Below are positions 18,750 to 27,721 of a stretch of 64,000 nt of DNA, piece after piece. The stretch is from PNNG01 sp046291695 (GTDB taxonomy: Bacteria; Bacteroidota; Bacteroidia; UBA7662): the NCBI GenBank assembly GCA_046291695.1, contig JBKBSO010000003.1, positions 164,820 to 228,819 of the forward strand, read 5' to 3'. A program made the translations under genes and the position numbers. The stretch's first letter is position 1; each line of letters starts with the position of its first letter. The notes beneath the pieces were generated by a model. It saw only the letters and a program-made list of their open reading frames with translations. It was not told the DNA's origin and searched no databases.

Positions 18750-19974
18750 TTGCTTTCATTTGAGGTTGGTTGTCGCGCAGGTCGATGGGAATAATTGCAG
18801 GCATTACCTTTTCGGCTTTTTCCATGAGGTAAACTAAAAAGCTTCGCCACAGCAGCATAGCTGCAGGTACCCGCTCACTTAAACTGGCAAACAAGCTAAC
18901 GGGATAATGTGGAACATCGCCCCGGCCATCCCTATCAAGATCATAGCCTTGGTACTTATCCCAATAATTGCCATCAATTTTATTGAGCACCACATGACCA
19001 TTGGTTGCCATGTCGAAAGTATTGGCAATAAAATTGTTTCCACTAAAGTGATTATCATCGCAGCTGGCTTGGAGTTGAATGGCCCAACCGTTCGATTGAA
19101 ACAAATTGCCTTCGAACTGCGTACGGCTGGTTCCCTCCATGTAAATACCGGAGGTATTATTCAAAAATTGGTTGCCACGCACTTCACTATCCCGGATGTC
19201 TTTAAGCAACATACCATAGGCGGCAGCGCCCCAATTTTGCTCAAATACATTGTTGATCATACGTACCCCTTTGGTATACATCACCGCTACACCTGCTCCA
19301 TTGTTGCGAAAAACATTCTCGCGGTACTCGTTATCATTAGAAAACATGAAATGAAGTCCGTATCGCATGTTTTTATGGCTCTGATTTTTGTATATGCGGG
19401 CGTTGGTTACGAATTCAAAATAAATCCCATCACGGTGCCCGGTAATGTGGTTTTTTTCGATGCGGGCATGGTTACACTTCCACAAGTGAATACCGTTGCC
19501 CAATTCATATTCATTAGCAGCCGTAGCCACCAATCGGTTACCCGCAATGTAGGCTGAGTCGCTGTTAGAAAGGTGAATGCCAAAAAAGGTTTCTTCGAAT
19601 TTGTTATTCAAAATACGTACGCCATGTGCGTCGTGTACCTTAATACCGGCATAATCGTCCATATTCGAACGTCCCGAGCGACGGAAGGTCAGCCGCAAAA
19701 TGCTCACCCTGGCCTTGGCAATGGTGAGGATTTCGAACTTTCCTTGCCCGTCGAGCACAGCACCCGGCTCGCCTATAAGTACGAGGTTCTTTTGAATGAT
19801 CACATTGCCTTCGGCATAGGTACCTGCCTGCAGCCGGATGGTGTCGCCCGGCTGTGCCCTTTCAACAGCAGCGGTCAAACCGGGCTGCTGCGGACTGATG
19901 TGCCAGGTACGTGGCAGAGCGAATCCGCTGTAACTTAACAAGCCCAGCAGCACGCTTATGAGGAAGGTTTTCAT
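18733..19974 (-). CDS. nosD: Periplasmic copper-site maturation protein NosD
   Basis: About 413 residues; the start is taken at MKTFLISVLLGLLSYSGFA (signal peptide) at 19974, overlapping nosL by 4 bp. The body is a right-handed beta-helix of CASH repeats with the serial pattern N(x)3(G/A)I(H/Y) (for example GIHLSNSDSAYIAGNRL and GIYMEGTSRTQFEGN). The C-terminus ends in the family's GNYWDKYQGYDLDRDGRGD segment. NosD works with NosFY in assembling the copper cluster of NosZ. Confidence 0.94.
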   Translation of the reverse strand: MKTFLISVLLGLLSYSGFALPRTWHISPQQPGLTAAVERAQPGDTIRLQAGTYAEGNVIIQKNLVLIGEPGAVLDGQGKFEILTIAKARVSILRLTFRRSGRSNMDDYAGIKVHDAHGVRILNNKFEETFFGIHLSNSDSAYIAGNRLVATAANEYELGNGIHLWKCNHARIEKNHITGHRDGIYFEFVTNARIYKNQSHKNMRYGLHFMFSNDNEYRENVFRNNGAGVAVMYTKGVRMINNVFEQNWGAAAYGMLLKDIRDSEVRGNQFLNNTSGIYMEGTSRTQFEGNLFQSNGWAIQLQASCDDNHFSGNNFIANTFDMATNGHVVLNKIDGNYWDKYQGYDLDRDGRGDVPHYPVSLFASLSERVPAAMLLWRSFLVYLMEKAEKVMPAIIPIDLRDNQPQMKANDLGI

Positions 19975-20414
19975 CGCTGTAGCTTTTGGCGCACATCGGA
20001 CCAACTCATGCGCACTGCCTGCCAGTTGCTCCTATGTTCATTACAGGCTTCGCTGCTGCTAAAGGCGGCAAAACCGCTGGCCATGGGGCTCCTGATCCCC
20101 TCAGCGTAGAGGAAACAGGCCTGACCTGCTTCCACATACGTCTGAGGTTCGTTAAAAACAAACACTACACTATGGGCTATTTCCTCCTCGGTAAAACCCT
20201 GCTGTTGTCGGAAACTCCAATAGCAATTCAAATCGTCGAAAACGAAAATCTTACCTTTTTTCGTAACCAACTCAGCACCATATCTCGGATCGGAAATAAT
20301 CATTTTGCAATGGTTACAAGCGTCTTTTCCAAATTCGATGGGGCGAGGCTGCGGGTCGCACGACCAAAGCAGCACAACGCCTAGGAAACACAACAGCAGC
20401 AGGGATTTATTCAT
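19971..20414 (-). CDS. nosL: Copper chaperone lipoprotein NosL
   Basis: 147 residues. The lipoprotein signal is LGVVLLWSCDP. The CNHCKMIISDPRYGAE motif (CxxCxM) is the Cu(I)-binding site of NosL, and KIFVFDDLNCYW is also typical of the family. It delivers copper for NosZ maturation. It lies 2 nt after the small membrane-protein gene and overlaps nosD. Confidence 0.94.
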   Translation of the reverse strand: MNKSLLLLCFLGVVLLWSCDPQPRPIEFGKDACNHCKMIISDPRYGAELVTKKGKIFVFDDLNCYWSFRQQQGFTEEEIAHSVVFVFNEPQTYVEAGQACFLYAEGIRSPMASGFAAFSSSEACNEHRSNWQAVRMSWSDVRQKLQR

Positions 20415-20416
20415 GA

Positions 20417-20998
20417 TTAAGCGATTTTATGAGGTTGACGGTAATGAAGCACAAGACTGACGATGACCAGCACTCCTGAAAGACCTAATACGATACCCCC
20501 AACATCGGGAGCCGAATAGGCAATGAAATTGAGCAGTTCTTTGGTGCCTATGAGCGGAGGTTGATACACCATGCCTGGCACCTTAATGGCAGCTTGAGGG
20601 TCGAGATTGTGACCGTAATCGTAGCCCCAGAGGTAAAAATCAACCAAGCCGGCTGTTCCCGCTGCGATGAGTAAAACAAGAAAAGTCCATACCAACCACC
20701 TTCTGCCAACCGCTGCCGACGTCAAGCCTATGGCAATAAGGCCAGCAAGTATATAGGGCATAATCGAAAATTCAGGAAACATATCGGCTTTGATGTATTT
20801 CATGCCGATGTAGTGGTTCAGGCCGTTGATGATGTCAACATCACCGGTGATTTGGTGTAGCCAGATTTTCATGTGCAACCATTCAGGATATTGTGGAGCC
20901 CACATTTGTATCTGCCAAAAGGGCACAAAAAAAGCAATGATCATGATCCCGGAGGCCAATGCAATCAACAAGCGATGTGCGTTATTTAGCTTTTGCAT
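20417..20998 (-). CDS. Four-helix membrane protein of the nos operon
   Basis: 193 residues with four hydrophobic helices (about 9-29, 85-105, 107-130 and 165-187). Between helices 1 and 2 is an extracytoplasmic segment rich in Trp, His and Met (MWAPQYPEWLHMKIWLHQITG). It sits between nosZ and nosL, the position of the membrane protein of unknown function called NosB in clade II clusters. I infer that relation from position and topology only. A role in electron or copper delivery is speculative. Confidence 0.8.
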   Translation of the reverse strand: MQKLNNAHRLLIALASGIMIIAFFVPFWQIQMWAPQYPEWLHMKIWLHQITGDVDIINGLNHYIGMKYIKADMFPEFSIMPYILAGLIAIGLTSAAVGRRWLVWTFLVLLIAAGTAGLVDFYLWGYDYGHNLDPQAAIKVPGMVYQPPLIGTKELLNFIAYSAPDVGGIVLGLSGVLVIVSLVLHYRQPHKIA

Positions 20999-21044
20999 GT
21001 GATTTTAAATGTGAGGAGCAGGCTAGGCCTGCTCCTCTGTATCC

Positions 21045-23006
21045 TTAATTACCCAATGAATAAATGAGCGGCACGTTACTTCCAGCTGGGGAAATCCGGA
21101 TGTACCCTTGCATCTCTTGGTGCAAAGCAGAACAAAAGTCGGTGCAATAGAAGGGAAAAACTCCCACACGATCCGGAACCCACTTCAGGGTTTGGGTAGC
21201 CCCTGGCATGATCAATAGCTCAGCCGTGTTCGCACCTTTGATGGCAAAACCATGTGGAACATCCCAATCTTGTTCCAAGTTGGTCACGTGAAAATATACC
21301 TCATCACCCAGCTTAACACCCTCAATGTTGTCGGGACCAAAGTGCGATCGTATCGATGTCATGTACACATGCACCTTATTGCCCTTACGCTCGATTCGAG
21401 TTTCATCGGGCGACTTCGTGGCATAGGGATGGGTGTTCTTTTCGAGCGGGTAAAACTTCACCTGCTTGTCTTTGATCAGGCTGGCAGGCAATGCTTCGGC
21501 ATAATGCGGCTCACCAATGGTTGGGAAGTCGAGCAACAGCTTAATTTTATCGCCTGAAATGTCGTACAACTGTGCTGAGTGACATAATTCAGGCCCGGTA
21601 GGCAGATAACGATCTTTGGTGATTTTGTTGTAAGCTACCAAGTATTTACCATGAGGCTTAGTTGTAGGTCCGCCAGGAATCATCAAGTGCCCTACTGAAT
21701 AATAAGTCGGCGCTCGATCGACCACCTCAAGTGTGTTCAAGTCCCACTTCACCACTTCTGACGACACAAACATAGAGGTGTACGCATAGCCACGTCCATC
21801 AAATTCGGTATGCAAGGGCCCAAGGCCGGGCTTTACTACTTCGCCTTTTAGCACCGATTCATAACGCAATACTGGATGACCATCATAAGTGCCTTCATAA
21901 TCGTTTTTCTCAATGGCTGCCAACATTTTGGTAAAACTGAATACCGGAATGATGGCGGCTAATTTACCGGAACCGATAATGTATTCTCCGCTCGGATCAA
22001 CGTCGGTACCATGTGGCGACTTGGGGCAAGGAATAAAATACACGATGTCGGGATATTCGGCAATGTCGAGCTGCAAAACTTCTTCTTTGATGGTTGAAGT
22101 GGCAATGCCCGAGTTGTGATCGAGCACATTGTGGGCGTAACGTGCTTTCACCATTTTGCCCTTGCCTGCTTTCACATATTCTTCAGCTTTTTTCCAGTTT
22201 ACGGCCATAATAAAGTCCTTGTCTTTTTGCGAGGCATTTACTTCTAGCAGGGTGTGGGCCTGTTCTGTGTTGTATGTTGAGAAAAAGAACCAGCCGTGCG
22301 ATTTGTTTTTACCTGCACGTGCCAGGTCAAAATTTACCCCTGGCGTCACCAGTTGAAAGGCGATTTCCATTTCACCCTCTTTATCAGCACGAACAAAACT
22401 TACGGTGCCTTTAAAATTCTCTTTGTAGGTGTTAATGGGCACGTCACGGGCTTTATCGTCGCCAATAGGCACAGAAAAACGCGTTGAAGCTACCAGGTAC
22501 TCGGTGTTTTCAGTAATAAATGGACTCGAGTGATTGCCGCCACTGTTGGGGATTTCCAGAATTTCGGTGGTCTCAAATGTGGTGAGGTCTACACGGGCTA
22601 CACGCGGGGTATTGTTGCCATTACCAAAAGCCCAACGCCCATCGTGTTCGCCATTGGTGGTTGATAATGCGATGTGATGCAAATCGTCCCAAGGCACAAA
22701 ACCATGTGAGGTGTTTAACATGGGCTTTGATTCTTCGCTGTAACCATAACCATTTTCGGGATGCACCGAAAACACGGGTACAATCTTGAATACACGGCCT
22801 GAAGGCAGGCCCACAACACTCATCTGACCATTGAAGCCTCCAGATACAATGTTGTAAAACTCGTCGTGCTTGCCGGGTGCAACGTACACCTTCGAAGCGG
22901 CATCGCCCGTATCTACGGAGCCGGGGGCCTTGGGTTTGCAGCTGGCCAAAAAAGCCATACCTGCTGTCAAAAGCAAGGCGGATTTAAGGATGTTTTTAAT
23001 TTTCAT
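21045..23006 (-). CDS. nosZ: Nitrous oxide reductase NosZ, clade II (lipoprotein/Sec type)
   Basis: About 653 residues, starting at MKIKNILKSALLLTAGMAFLASC (23006); the longer frame to 23111 would overlap the fasciclin gene. It carries a lipoprotein signal rather than a Tat signal, as in clade II. The N-terminal seven-bladed propeller holds CuZ histidines (DLHH; GEHDG; HSSPF; PHGTDV; HTEF; KPHGK). The C-terminal cupredoxin has the CuA motif CTDFCSALHQEMQGY (CxxxCxxxHxxM). It reduces N2O to N2. Its maturation genes follow directly. Confidence 0.97.
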   Translation of the reverse strand: MKIKNILKSALLLTAGMAFLASCKPKAPGSVDTGDAASKVYVAPGKHDEFYNIVSGGFNGQMSVVGLPSGRVFKIVPVFSVHPENGYGYSEESKPMLNTSHGFVPWDDLHHIALSTTNGEHDGRWAFGNGNNTPRVARVDLTTFETTEILEIPNSGGNHSSPFITENTEYLVASTRFSVPIGDDKARDVPINTYKENFKGTVSFVRADKEGEMEIAFQLVTPGVNFDLARAGKNKSHGWFFFSTYNTEQAHTLLEVNASQKDKDFIMAVNWKKAEEYVKAGKGKMVKARYAHNVLDHNSGIATSTIKEEVLQLDIAEYPDIVYFIPCPKSPHGTDVDPSGEYIIGSGKLAAIIPVFSFTKMLAAIEKNDYEGTYDGHPVLRYESVLKGEVVKPGLGPLHTEFDGRGYAYTSMFVSSEVVKWDLNTLEVVDRAPTYYSVGHLMIPGGPTTKPHGKYLVAYNKITKDRYLPTGPELCHSAQLYDISGDKIKLLLDFPTIGEPHYAEALPASLIKDKQVKFYPLEKNTHPYATKSPDETRIERKGNKVHVYMTSIRSHFGPDNIEGVKLGDEVYFHVTNLEQDWDVPHGFAIKGANTAELLIMPGATQTLKWVPDRVGVFPFYCTDFCSALHQEMQGYIRISPAGSNVPLIYSLGN

Positions 23007-23034
23007 GGGGAATTTATTTATGAATTTGGAATAA

Positions 23035-23589
23035 TTATTCGGGAAGCAATACCTTGTCGATGACGTAAATGATGCCATTTGATGCTTCAACTGTACCCAA
23101 TACCTTAGCATTGTTTACGGTCTTATCGGCTCCATTACGTCCAAGTGTAACATTGCCACCATTTACCTGATTCAGCCGCATGCCATCCTGGTAAATAGCA
23201 GGTCGAATTACCCCTACGTAAACATGGTATTCCAGAATGTCGATAAGCGTGCTTTTGCTTTCTGGCTTCAGCAAACTTTCAACCGTTCCGGCAGGTAACT
23301 CATCAAAGGCTGCATTTACCGGAGCAAACACGGTGAAAGGACCAACATTGCTCAAGGCATCTACCAGTCCCGCGGCCTTAACTGCGGCCACCAAGGTGCT
23401 GTGATCAGCCGAAGAAACGGCCACTTGAACTACATTGCGCGCCGACTCATCGTCAGGAACTGCCGACTGACCAGCGTGTTCATGTGTGCTGCGGTTGTGG
23501 TTTTCGGAACTACCGCTTTCACTTGTGCCGCAGGAAGTGAAAAACAGGACACCTGCTACAATGGGCAGGCTTTGTAAAAGCTTTTTCAT
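23035..23589 (-). CDS. Fasciclin-domain lipoprotein of the nos operon
   Basis: 184 residues with a lipoprotein signal (VAGVLFFTSCGTS). A His-containing linker (NHNRSTHEHAGQ) leads into a FAS1 domain with the hallmarks TVFAPVNAAFDELP and LEYHV, ending NGIIYVIDKVLLP. It is one domain long and probably anchored in the outer or inner membrane facing the periplasm. It lies 28 nt before nosZ. FAS1 domains act in adhesion or protein interaction; its role in nitrous oxide reduction is not known. Confidence 0.9.
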   Translation of the reverse strand: MKKLLQSLPIVAGVLFFTSCGTSESGSSENHNRSTHEHAGQSAVPDDESARNVVQVAVSSADHSTLVAAVKAAGLVDALSNVGPFTVFAPVNAAFDELPAGTVESLLKPESKSTLIDILEYHVYVGVIRPAIYQDGMRLNQVNGGNVTLGRNGADKTVNNAKVLGTVEASNGIIYVIDKVLLPE

Positions 23590-23610
23590 ATCTAAGGTTT
23601 TAAGATGTGG

Positions 23611-24072
23611 CTATTGTACCCCGTCGTTTTTACGCATGTATTCGAGTATTGCACGACCAGCGTCATCAGATACATTCTGGTTTGGCATACGCACCAAGCA
23701 GAGTTCGAGTTGCGCTTGAAGTTCCGGGTCTACATCAATCATCGGATCTGGATCGGTAATAAAATTCATGAGCCAGGCAGGCGTACGACGCTCCGTTACA
23801 CCAGCCCAACCGGGTCCAACCAAACGCTCGTCGGTCATTTTGTGGCAAGAGCGGCATTTGGTGTTCGTGATTTTCTCACCTTCTGTGGCCATGGCGTGAT
23901 CCAATCCCGCTGGAAGCTCCATGTTTTCGAAACGGCCAAGGCCTCGGTTTGGGTCGTAATCAGCAGTTGACCCTTTCATTTCATTCGCTGCTGCTGACTC
24001 AGCAGATTTGTCGGGACGCCCACAATACACTGTAATTGCGGCAAGCGCCAAGAGAAGCAGTATTTTTTTCAT
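23611..24072 (-). CDS. Monohaem cytochrome c lipoprotein, first gene of the nos operon
   Basis: About 153 residues from the second Met (24072). It has a lipoprotein signal ending VYCG. The haem site is KCRSCH, with later Met residues (VRMPNQNVS) as candidate sixth ligands. The segment MTDERLVGPGWAGVTERRTP is typical of class I cytochromes c. It is a likely electron donor to NosZ, in line with clade II operons that start with a c-type cytochrome. A 20-bp palindrome lies about 50 nt upstream. Confidence 0.92.
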   Translation of the reverse strand: MKKILLLLALAAITVYCGRPDKSAESAAANEMKGSTADYDPNRGLGRFENMELPAGLDHAMATEGEKITNTKCRSCHKMTDERLVGPGWAGVTERRTPAWLMNFITDPDPMIDVDPELQAQLELCLVRMPNQNVSDDAGRAILEYMRKNDGVQ

Positions 24073-24120
24073 CATCAGCTTGTTTTATGGATACAAAGAT
24101 CTAAATACCCATGAATCTGA

Positions 24121-24140
24121 TTTATGACTCAAATCATAAA
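24121..24140. promoter_or_regulatory. Crp/Fnr-type palindrome upstream of the nos operon
   Basis: TTTATGA-CTCAAA-TCATAAA, with 7-bp perfect arms, the best copy in the window. It is centred about 58 nt before the start of the first nos gene (24072). Confidence 0.7.
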
Positions 24141-24210
24141 CCGATCAATATGATTTCAAATGTGCATTTAGAGCTCAAAACAGCAGAAATAATTTAAGAC
24201 TTCTTTGTCT

Positions 24211-25530
24211 TTAATGCACAACTTCATTCCATTCGACCTCCTTAACGGCAGTTTTAGCCCGGTTTAGCTCAGTTGGATTATTGAGGCCTCGGTACAATTG
24301 CAACCAAATAGGCACAAAGGCAACTGCGGTACCCATGCCCAACCACATGGCTATGGTCAAAAAAGGCTGTATGATTTGGCGCAGCTGAAATGCAGTGTAA
24401 TCCTGACGAATTAAGCCGGCATAAACACCAGTGGCAAACAAACTCGCAACAAACAAGAAAAGCAATACTTGCAGCGCCAGCAGTCTTCCAGTGGTTCGTG
24501 CATCTGAGACCCAGCAAGCATGCCATGCGATTCCCGCCAATAAAATCATGGTATTAATACCTATGGTGGTGCCCATGGCGTGCGCAACGGTAACATGGGT
24601 GCCATGGGTATACTGGTTGAGCCAGGGCACCGACATTAGAATAGCCGGCACCAGATTGATGATTACCCACAATTCACTGTACTGAAGTAAGCGTGCGGCA
24701 GGCCGTTTATCGCTTGAAAGCTTAAACGACCGAAGCAACAAGTACAGCACCAGCAATTCGGACATGCTGATGTAGAAGCCCAGTTGCAAAATCCAATGAG
24801 GCACCGGCAAATCGTAAATATGATGCGACCAGTTGAACATGAGGTTGGTAAGGCTAAGCAGGTACAGCGCACCCTCCTGCCAACTGTCGGCTGCACTTTC
24901 ACGTTTATTTTGAAGTTTTCGTCCCAACCAGGCTGCCGAACCATAAATGAGCATGTTCCAGCTGCCTACCAGCGAACCATACGACTTCCATTGCAGTGCT
25001 GTTTCGCGTACCGGTTGGCTGTGAATGGCCGGCAAATGCCACAGTAACGACTCCAGAAAAGTAAAGGCGAAAAACAGCAATCCGGTGAGCCACATCCAAC
25101 GATAAACCGGCACCGCAGTACCGCTAAATTTTAAGCGGCGCAGTACCGCTTTCCCAAACAGCAACCACACCATGAGGATGGGTGGAATCAGCCAAGGACT
25201 GAATTCCCAATATTCGCGACCACCAAAAATCCCCATCACATAGCTGATCAAAATGGCCGAACCAGTTACCACGTACAAGGGCAACATGGCTTTTTCGCTG
25301 CCCCGCACCACGCGCCGATTTGCATACAACACCAAACCAATGGCGGAAGCGAAAATCCACCCCAGTGCACTGCTTACATGCAGCGGCCGCAACTTCCGAA
25401 ACGACAAATAATCATCGAGCCAAGCCCCTGTTTGATAGCGAATTGCCGCTAAAAAACCAAACAACAAAGTGGCTGCCAAGGCCCAAAGGGCTAGTTTAAG
25501 CCAGGGGTAGCTGTTATTAAGGCGCTCCAT
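24211..25530 (-). CDS. NorB-like haem-copper oxidoreductase subunit with altered active-site ligands
   Basis: About 439 residues from MERLNNSYPW (25530; a Met at 25539 is also possible) with about 12 helices. Its partner NorC overlaps its start. Haem and metal positions, by alignment by eye to cNOR NorB: His51 (RPLHVSS, low-spin haem), His236-His237 (WSHHIYD, FeB pair) and His317 (TVAHAMG, high-spin haem). The helix VI ligands differ: the segment WKSYGSLVGSWNM has Tyr184 where His is expected and Val/Asn where the two Glu are expected. The second His of HxH is Met319. It may reduce NO by a modified site or have another function. Confidence 0.8.
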   Translation of the reverse strand: MERLNNSYPWLKLALWALAATLLFGFLAAIRYQTGAWLDDYLSFRKLRPLHVSSALGWIFASAIGLVLYANRRVVRGSEKAMLPLYVVTGSAILISYVMGIFGGREYWEFSPWLIPPILMVWLLFGKAVLRRLKFSGTAVPVYRWMWLTGLLFFAFTFLESLLWHLPAIHSQPVRETALQWKSYGSLVGSWNMLIYGSAAWLGRKLQNKRESAADSWQEGALYLLSLTNLMFNWSHHIYDLPVPHWILQLGFYISMSELLVLYLLLRSFKLSSDKRPAARLLQYSELWVIINLVPAILMSVPWLNQYTHGTHVTVAHAMGTTIGINTMILLAGIAWHACWVSDARTTGRLLALQVLLFLFVASLFATGVYAGLIRQDYTAFQLRQIIQPFLTIAMWLGMGTAVAFVPIWLQLYRGLNNPTELNRAKTAVKEVEWNEVVH

Positions 25531-25921
25531 AGCGTCCATATTTATTTTGAAGTGTTTGTGCCGATTGGTCGAGTTCGCGCAAATAGCGGGCAATGGCTTT
25601 GGCTTCCAGCTCTGTAAGTCCGAGTGCAGGCATATTGGCCGAGCCAACAAGCATAAAGGCCATGGCATAGGCTTCATTTTTACCAGGCTCGCTCATCATA
25701 TGCGTCAATTCAGGCCCGAGGTAGCCCCCCAATCTAAATAGCTGGTGGCAGCTCTGACAATTGTACTTGGCCCAGTGCAAGCGGCCTTCTTTGGCTTCGG
25801 TTGATAGCCTTGTTTCAGGTAAATCGGCTGCCGACAAACTACCCGTATAAAGCCATGCACAATAGGCCAGGTAGGGAAGTGCCAATATCAAACTCCATTT
25901 TCGGTAGTGAAAGCTGGTCAT
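25517..25921 (-). CDS. norC: NorC-like membrane-anchored cytochrome c
   Basis: 134 residues with one N-terminal membrane helix (ILALPYLAYCAWLYTGSL) and the haem site NCQSCH. The segment LFRLGGYLGPELTHM is close to the GxGxYxxPELT motif of NorC. The later MPALGLTELEAKAI supplies a candidate axial Met. It overlaps mbnH by 4 bp and norB by about 14 bp, so the two subunits are translationally coupled. It passes electrons to the NorB-like subunit. Confidence 0.88.
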   Translation of the reverse strand: MTSFHYRKWSLILALPYLAYCAWLYTGSLSAADLPETRLSTEAKEGRLHWAKYNCQSCHQLFRLGGYLGPELTHMMSEPGKNEAYAMAFMLVGSANMPALGLTELEAKAIARYLRELDQSAQTLQNKYGRYGAP

Positions 25922-26997
25922 CGTGGAATGCTGATGTAAGACGAATCGGTTAATGCCAATAAAAAAGCCTTCAGATCGACCTTCTCCTGCTGGTTTAATC
26001 GCAAACCCGGACTTGGAAAGCCCTGTTTATAAAAAAGCGGATCAAGATTAGGCGATTCCTTTATGCCATCACTGTAGTGGTCGATAACTTCTTCGAGTGT
26101 AGCGAAGCGTCCATCGTGCATATAAGGCCCGGTTAGGGCCACATTGCGCAACGAAGGCGTCGCAAATTTTCCGCGATCATAGCCAGCACCGCTCACTTCC
26201 AACCTGCCTATATGCCGGCCTTGCGGATCGAACTCCAAACCAATATCATGGAACTGATGGTCGCTCATAAAAGGATAACCATGGCAGTGAAAGCACTCTC
26301 CTTTTTCAGAAAAAAATAGCACATAGCCTCGCCAGGCATCGGGCGAAAGCGGTGCTTCTTTCCGAATGAATTTATCAAATGGACTGTTGGCAGAGACCAT
26401 GGTTCGGAGGTATTGCCCCAAAGCTTTGGCAATTAAATCGGGTACCAACTCCTGATTTTCCGTCTTGCCAATATGCAGTCCAAAGCTTTGGTAAAACATG
26501 CGGGGATAATCGGGATGGCTGGCCAAACGTGCCTTCATGGCGGGCATATCGGTATTAAAAAAGTCAGGACCAAAATCGGCATGCGGCACCGAATCGAGCA
26601 AATGCTCATTGCCTGTCCAGTTGTAATAAGTTTTCCAGCCCAAGTTTTGGTGGGGTATGATTTCAAAAAAACGTGAAGTATCGAGCCCTACCACCAGCCG
26701 ATCGGCCGTAAATGCCCGCTGCTGCCAATGACAACTGGCGCAAGAGCGGCCATTTTCCGACAAAATGGGGTCGTTATACAACGAGCGCCCCAGTGCGATG
26801 CCTGCAAGGGTCATGCGGTTATCGGCTGGTTGCGGCATGGGCGGAAACAAATGTGGCTGCTCGGGCTGCACATACACCGGATTGTAGGTCCATTCGTCTG
26901 GGACCGGCTTTTCAATCTGGTTACGGCAGCCCGCAGCCAACACAATCAACCCAAGAACTAAACAACTAAGGAGCCTCAAGAAAAACCTCCTTTCCAT
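25918..26997 (-). CDS. Di-haem cytochrome c peroxidase family protein (MbnH-like)
   Basis: 359 residues with a lipoprotein-type signal (LGLIVLAAGC). Two CxxCH haem sites lie at residues 86-90 (SCASCH) and 235-239 (ECFHCH), the bacterial cytochrome c peroxidase/MauG architecture. The gene upstream encodes an MbnP-like protein, and the two overlap by 32 bp. In known MbnP/MbnH pairs the di-haem enzyme oxidises a tryptophan of MbnP to kynurenine, creating a copper site. The same reaction is inferred here from pairing. Confidence 0.85.
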   Translation of the reverse strand: MERRFFLRLLSCLVLGLIVLAAGCRNQIEKPVPDEWTYNPVYVQPEQPHLFPPMPQPADNRMTLAGIALGRSLYNDPILSENGRSCASCHWQQRAFTADRLVVGLDTSRFFEIIPHQNLGWKTYYNWTGNEHLLDSVPHADFGPDFFNTDMPAMKARLASHPDYPRMFYQSFGLHIGKTENQELVPDLIAKALGQYLRTMVSANSPFDKFIRKEAPLSPDAWRGYVLFFSEKGECFHCHGYPFMSDHQFHDIGLEFDPQGRHIGRLEVSGAGYDRGKFATPSLRNVALTGPYMHDGRFATLEEVIDHYSDGIKESPNLDPLFYKQGFPSPGLRLNQQEKVDLKAFLLALTDSSYISIPR

Positions 26998-27676
26998 TCT
27001 CTACTAATTTTGCCATTACCGAATCAAACATCATGGTATGGCTGGCATGATGGCCCAGCTCCCACACTACTGGAGGGCCAAACCAGCGTTCAACCGACAT
27101 GGTCAGCTTCAAATAAGCTGTTCCGGCGGGCTTATGGGCCACCTGATTTACGGGTACGGCAAATTCTGATTTTCCGAGATGAAAGGCATAGCCTCGCTCC
27201 TGATCGGAAGGATGCAGGTAACGCCCTTCCAATTTCAAAAAATGATACCCACCCCCCATCAGATCGGGCCAGGCCATGTTGATAAAACCATGCCCTTGGT
27301 CGTGCTGATGCGACTGATTCTGTAGGCTGTCGAGACCAATCCTGAGGCGAAGCTGCACCGGCTTAAAATTCCGGATATGCACGGTATCGGGCTGTTGGTC
27401 GAACGCATTCATGTACCAGGGGCCGGCCAACAGCCGTTTTTCTCCGGTTGCATTTTCGAGTTCGAGCTGCGAAACCAGGTACTCCAAGCGGGTTATGCTG
27501 AGGCTATTGCCCGCAGCATTTTGGTAGATGCGCTGTGCCGGCAGCAGCACTGCCCCATCGAAAAGATGCTCAAATTGTAAAACCAAAAGTTCGTCGGTTT
27601 TCGGATCTACAGGCACCTCTTGCGGTTGGCAGGCTGCCAGCCAACACATCCCTGCTACGGATATCATCTGAAGCAT
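26966..27676 (-). CDS. MbnP-like copper-binding lipoprotein
   Basis: About 236 residues; lipoprotein box CWLAACQ. I set the start at the second Met (27676) because the 27688 start leaves little room behind the palindrome; starts at 27688 or 27667 are equally possible. Features of the MbnP family are LLVLQFEHLFDG, ITRLEYLVSQLEL, LRLRIGLDS, GGYHFLKLEGRY, YAFHLG and a C-terminal WELGHHASHTMM cluster rich in His and Met. Several Trp are candidates for oxidation by the adjacent MbnH-like enzyme. Likely periplasmic copper binding. Confidence 0.85.
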   Translation of the reverse strand: MLQMISVAGMCWLAACQPQEVPVDPKTDELLVLQFEHLFDGAVLLPAQRIYQNAAGNSLSITRLEYLVSQLELENATGEKRLLAGPWYMNAFDQQPDTVHIRNFKPVQLRLRIGLDSLQNQSHQHDQGHGFINMAWPDLMGGGYHFLKLEGRYLHPSDQERGYAFHLGKSEFAVPVNQVAHKPAGTAYLKLTMSVERWFGPPVVWELGHHASHTMMFDSVMAKLVENGKEVFLEAP

Positions 27677-27721
27677 CAAGCTACGCATGATGCAAGTTTA
27701 GCGTAGCGCCGAGGATTTAAA

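Noticed and set aside
18907..19557. 216-residue open frame opposite nosD
   Set aside because: Antisense shadow of the repeat-rich nosD; no start context, signal or family motif.
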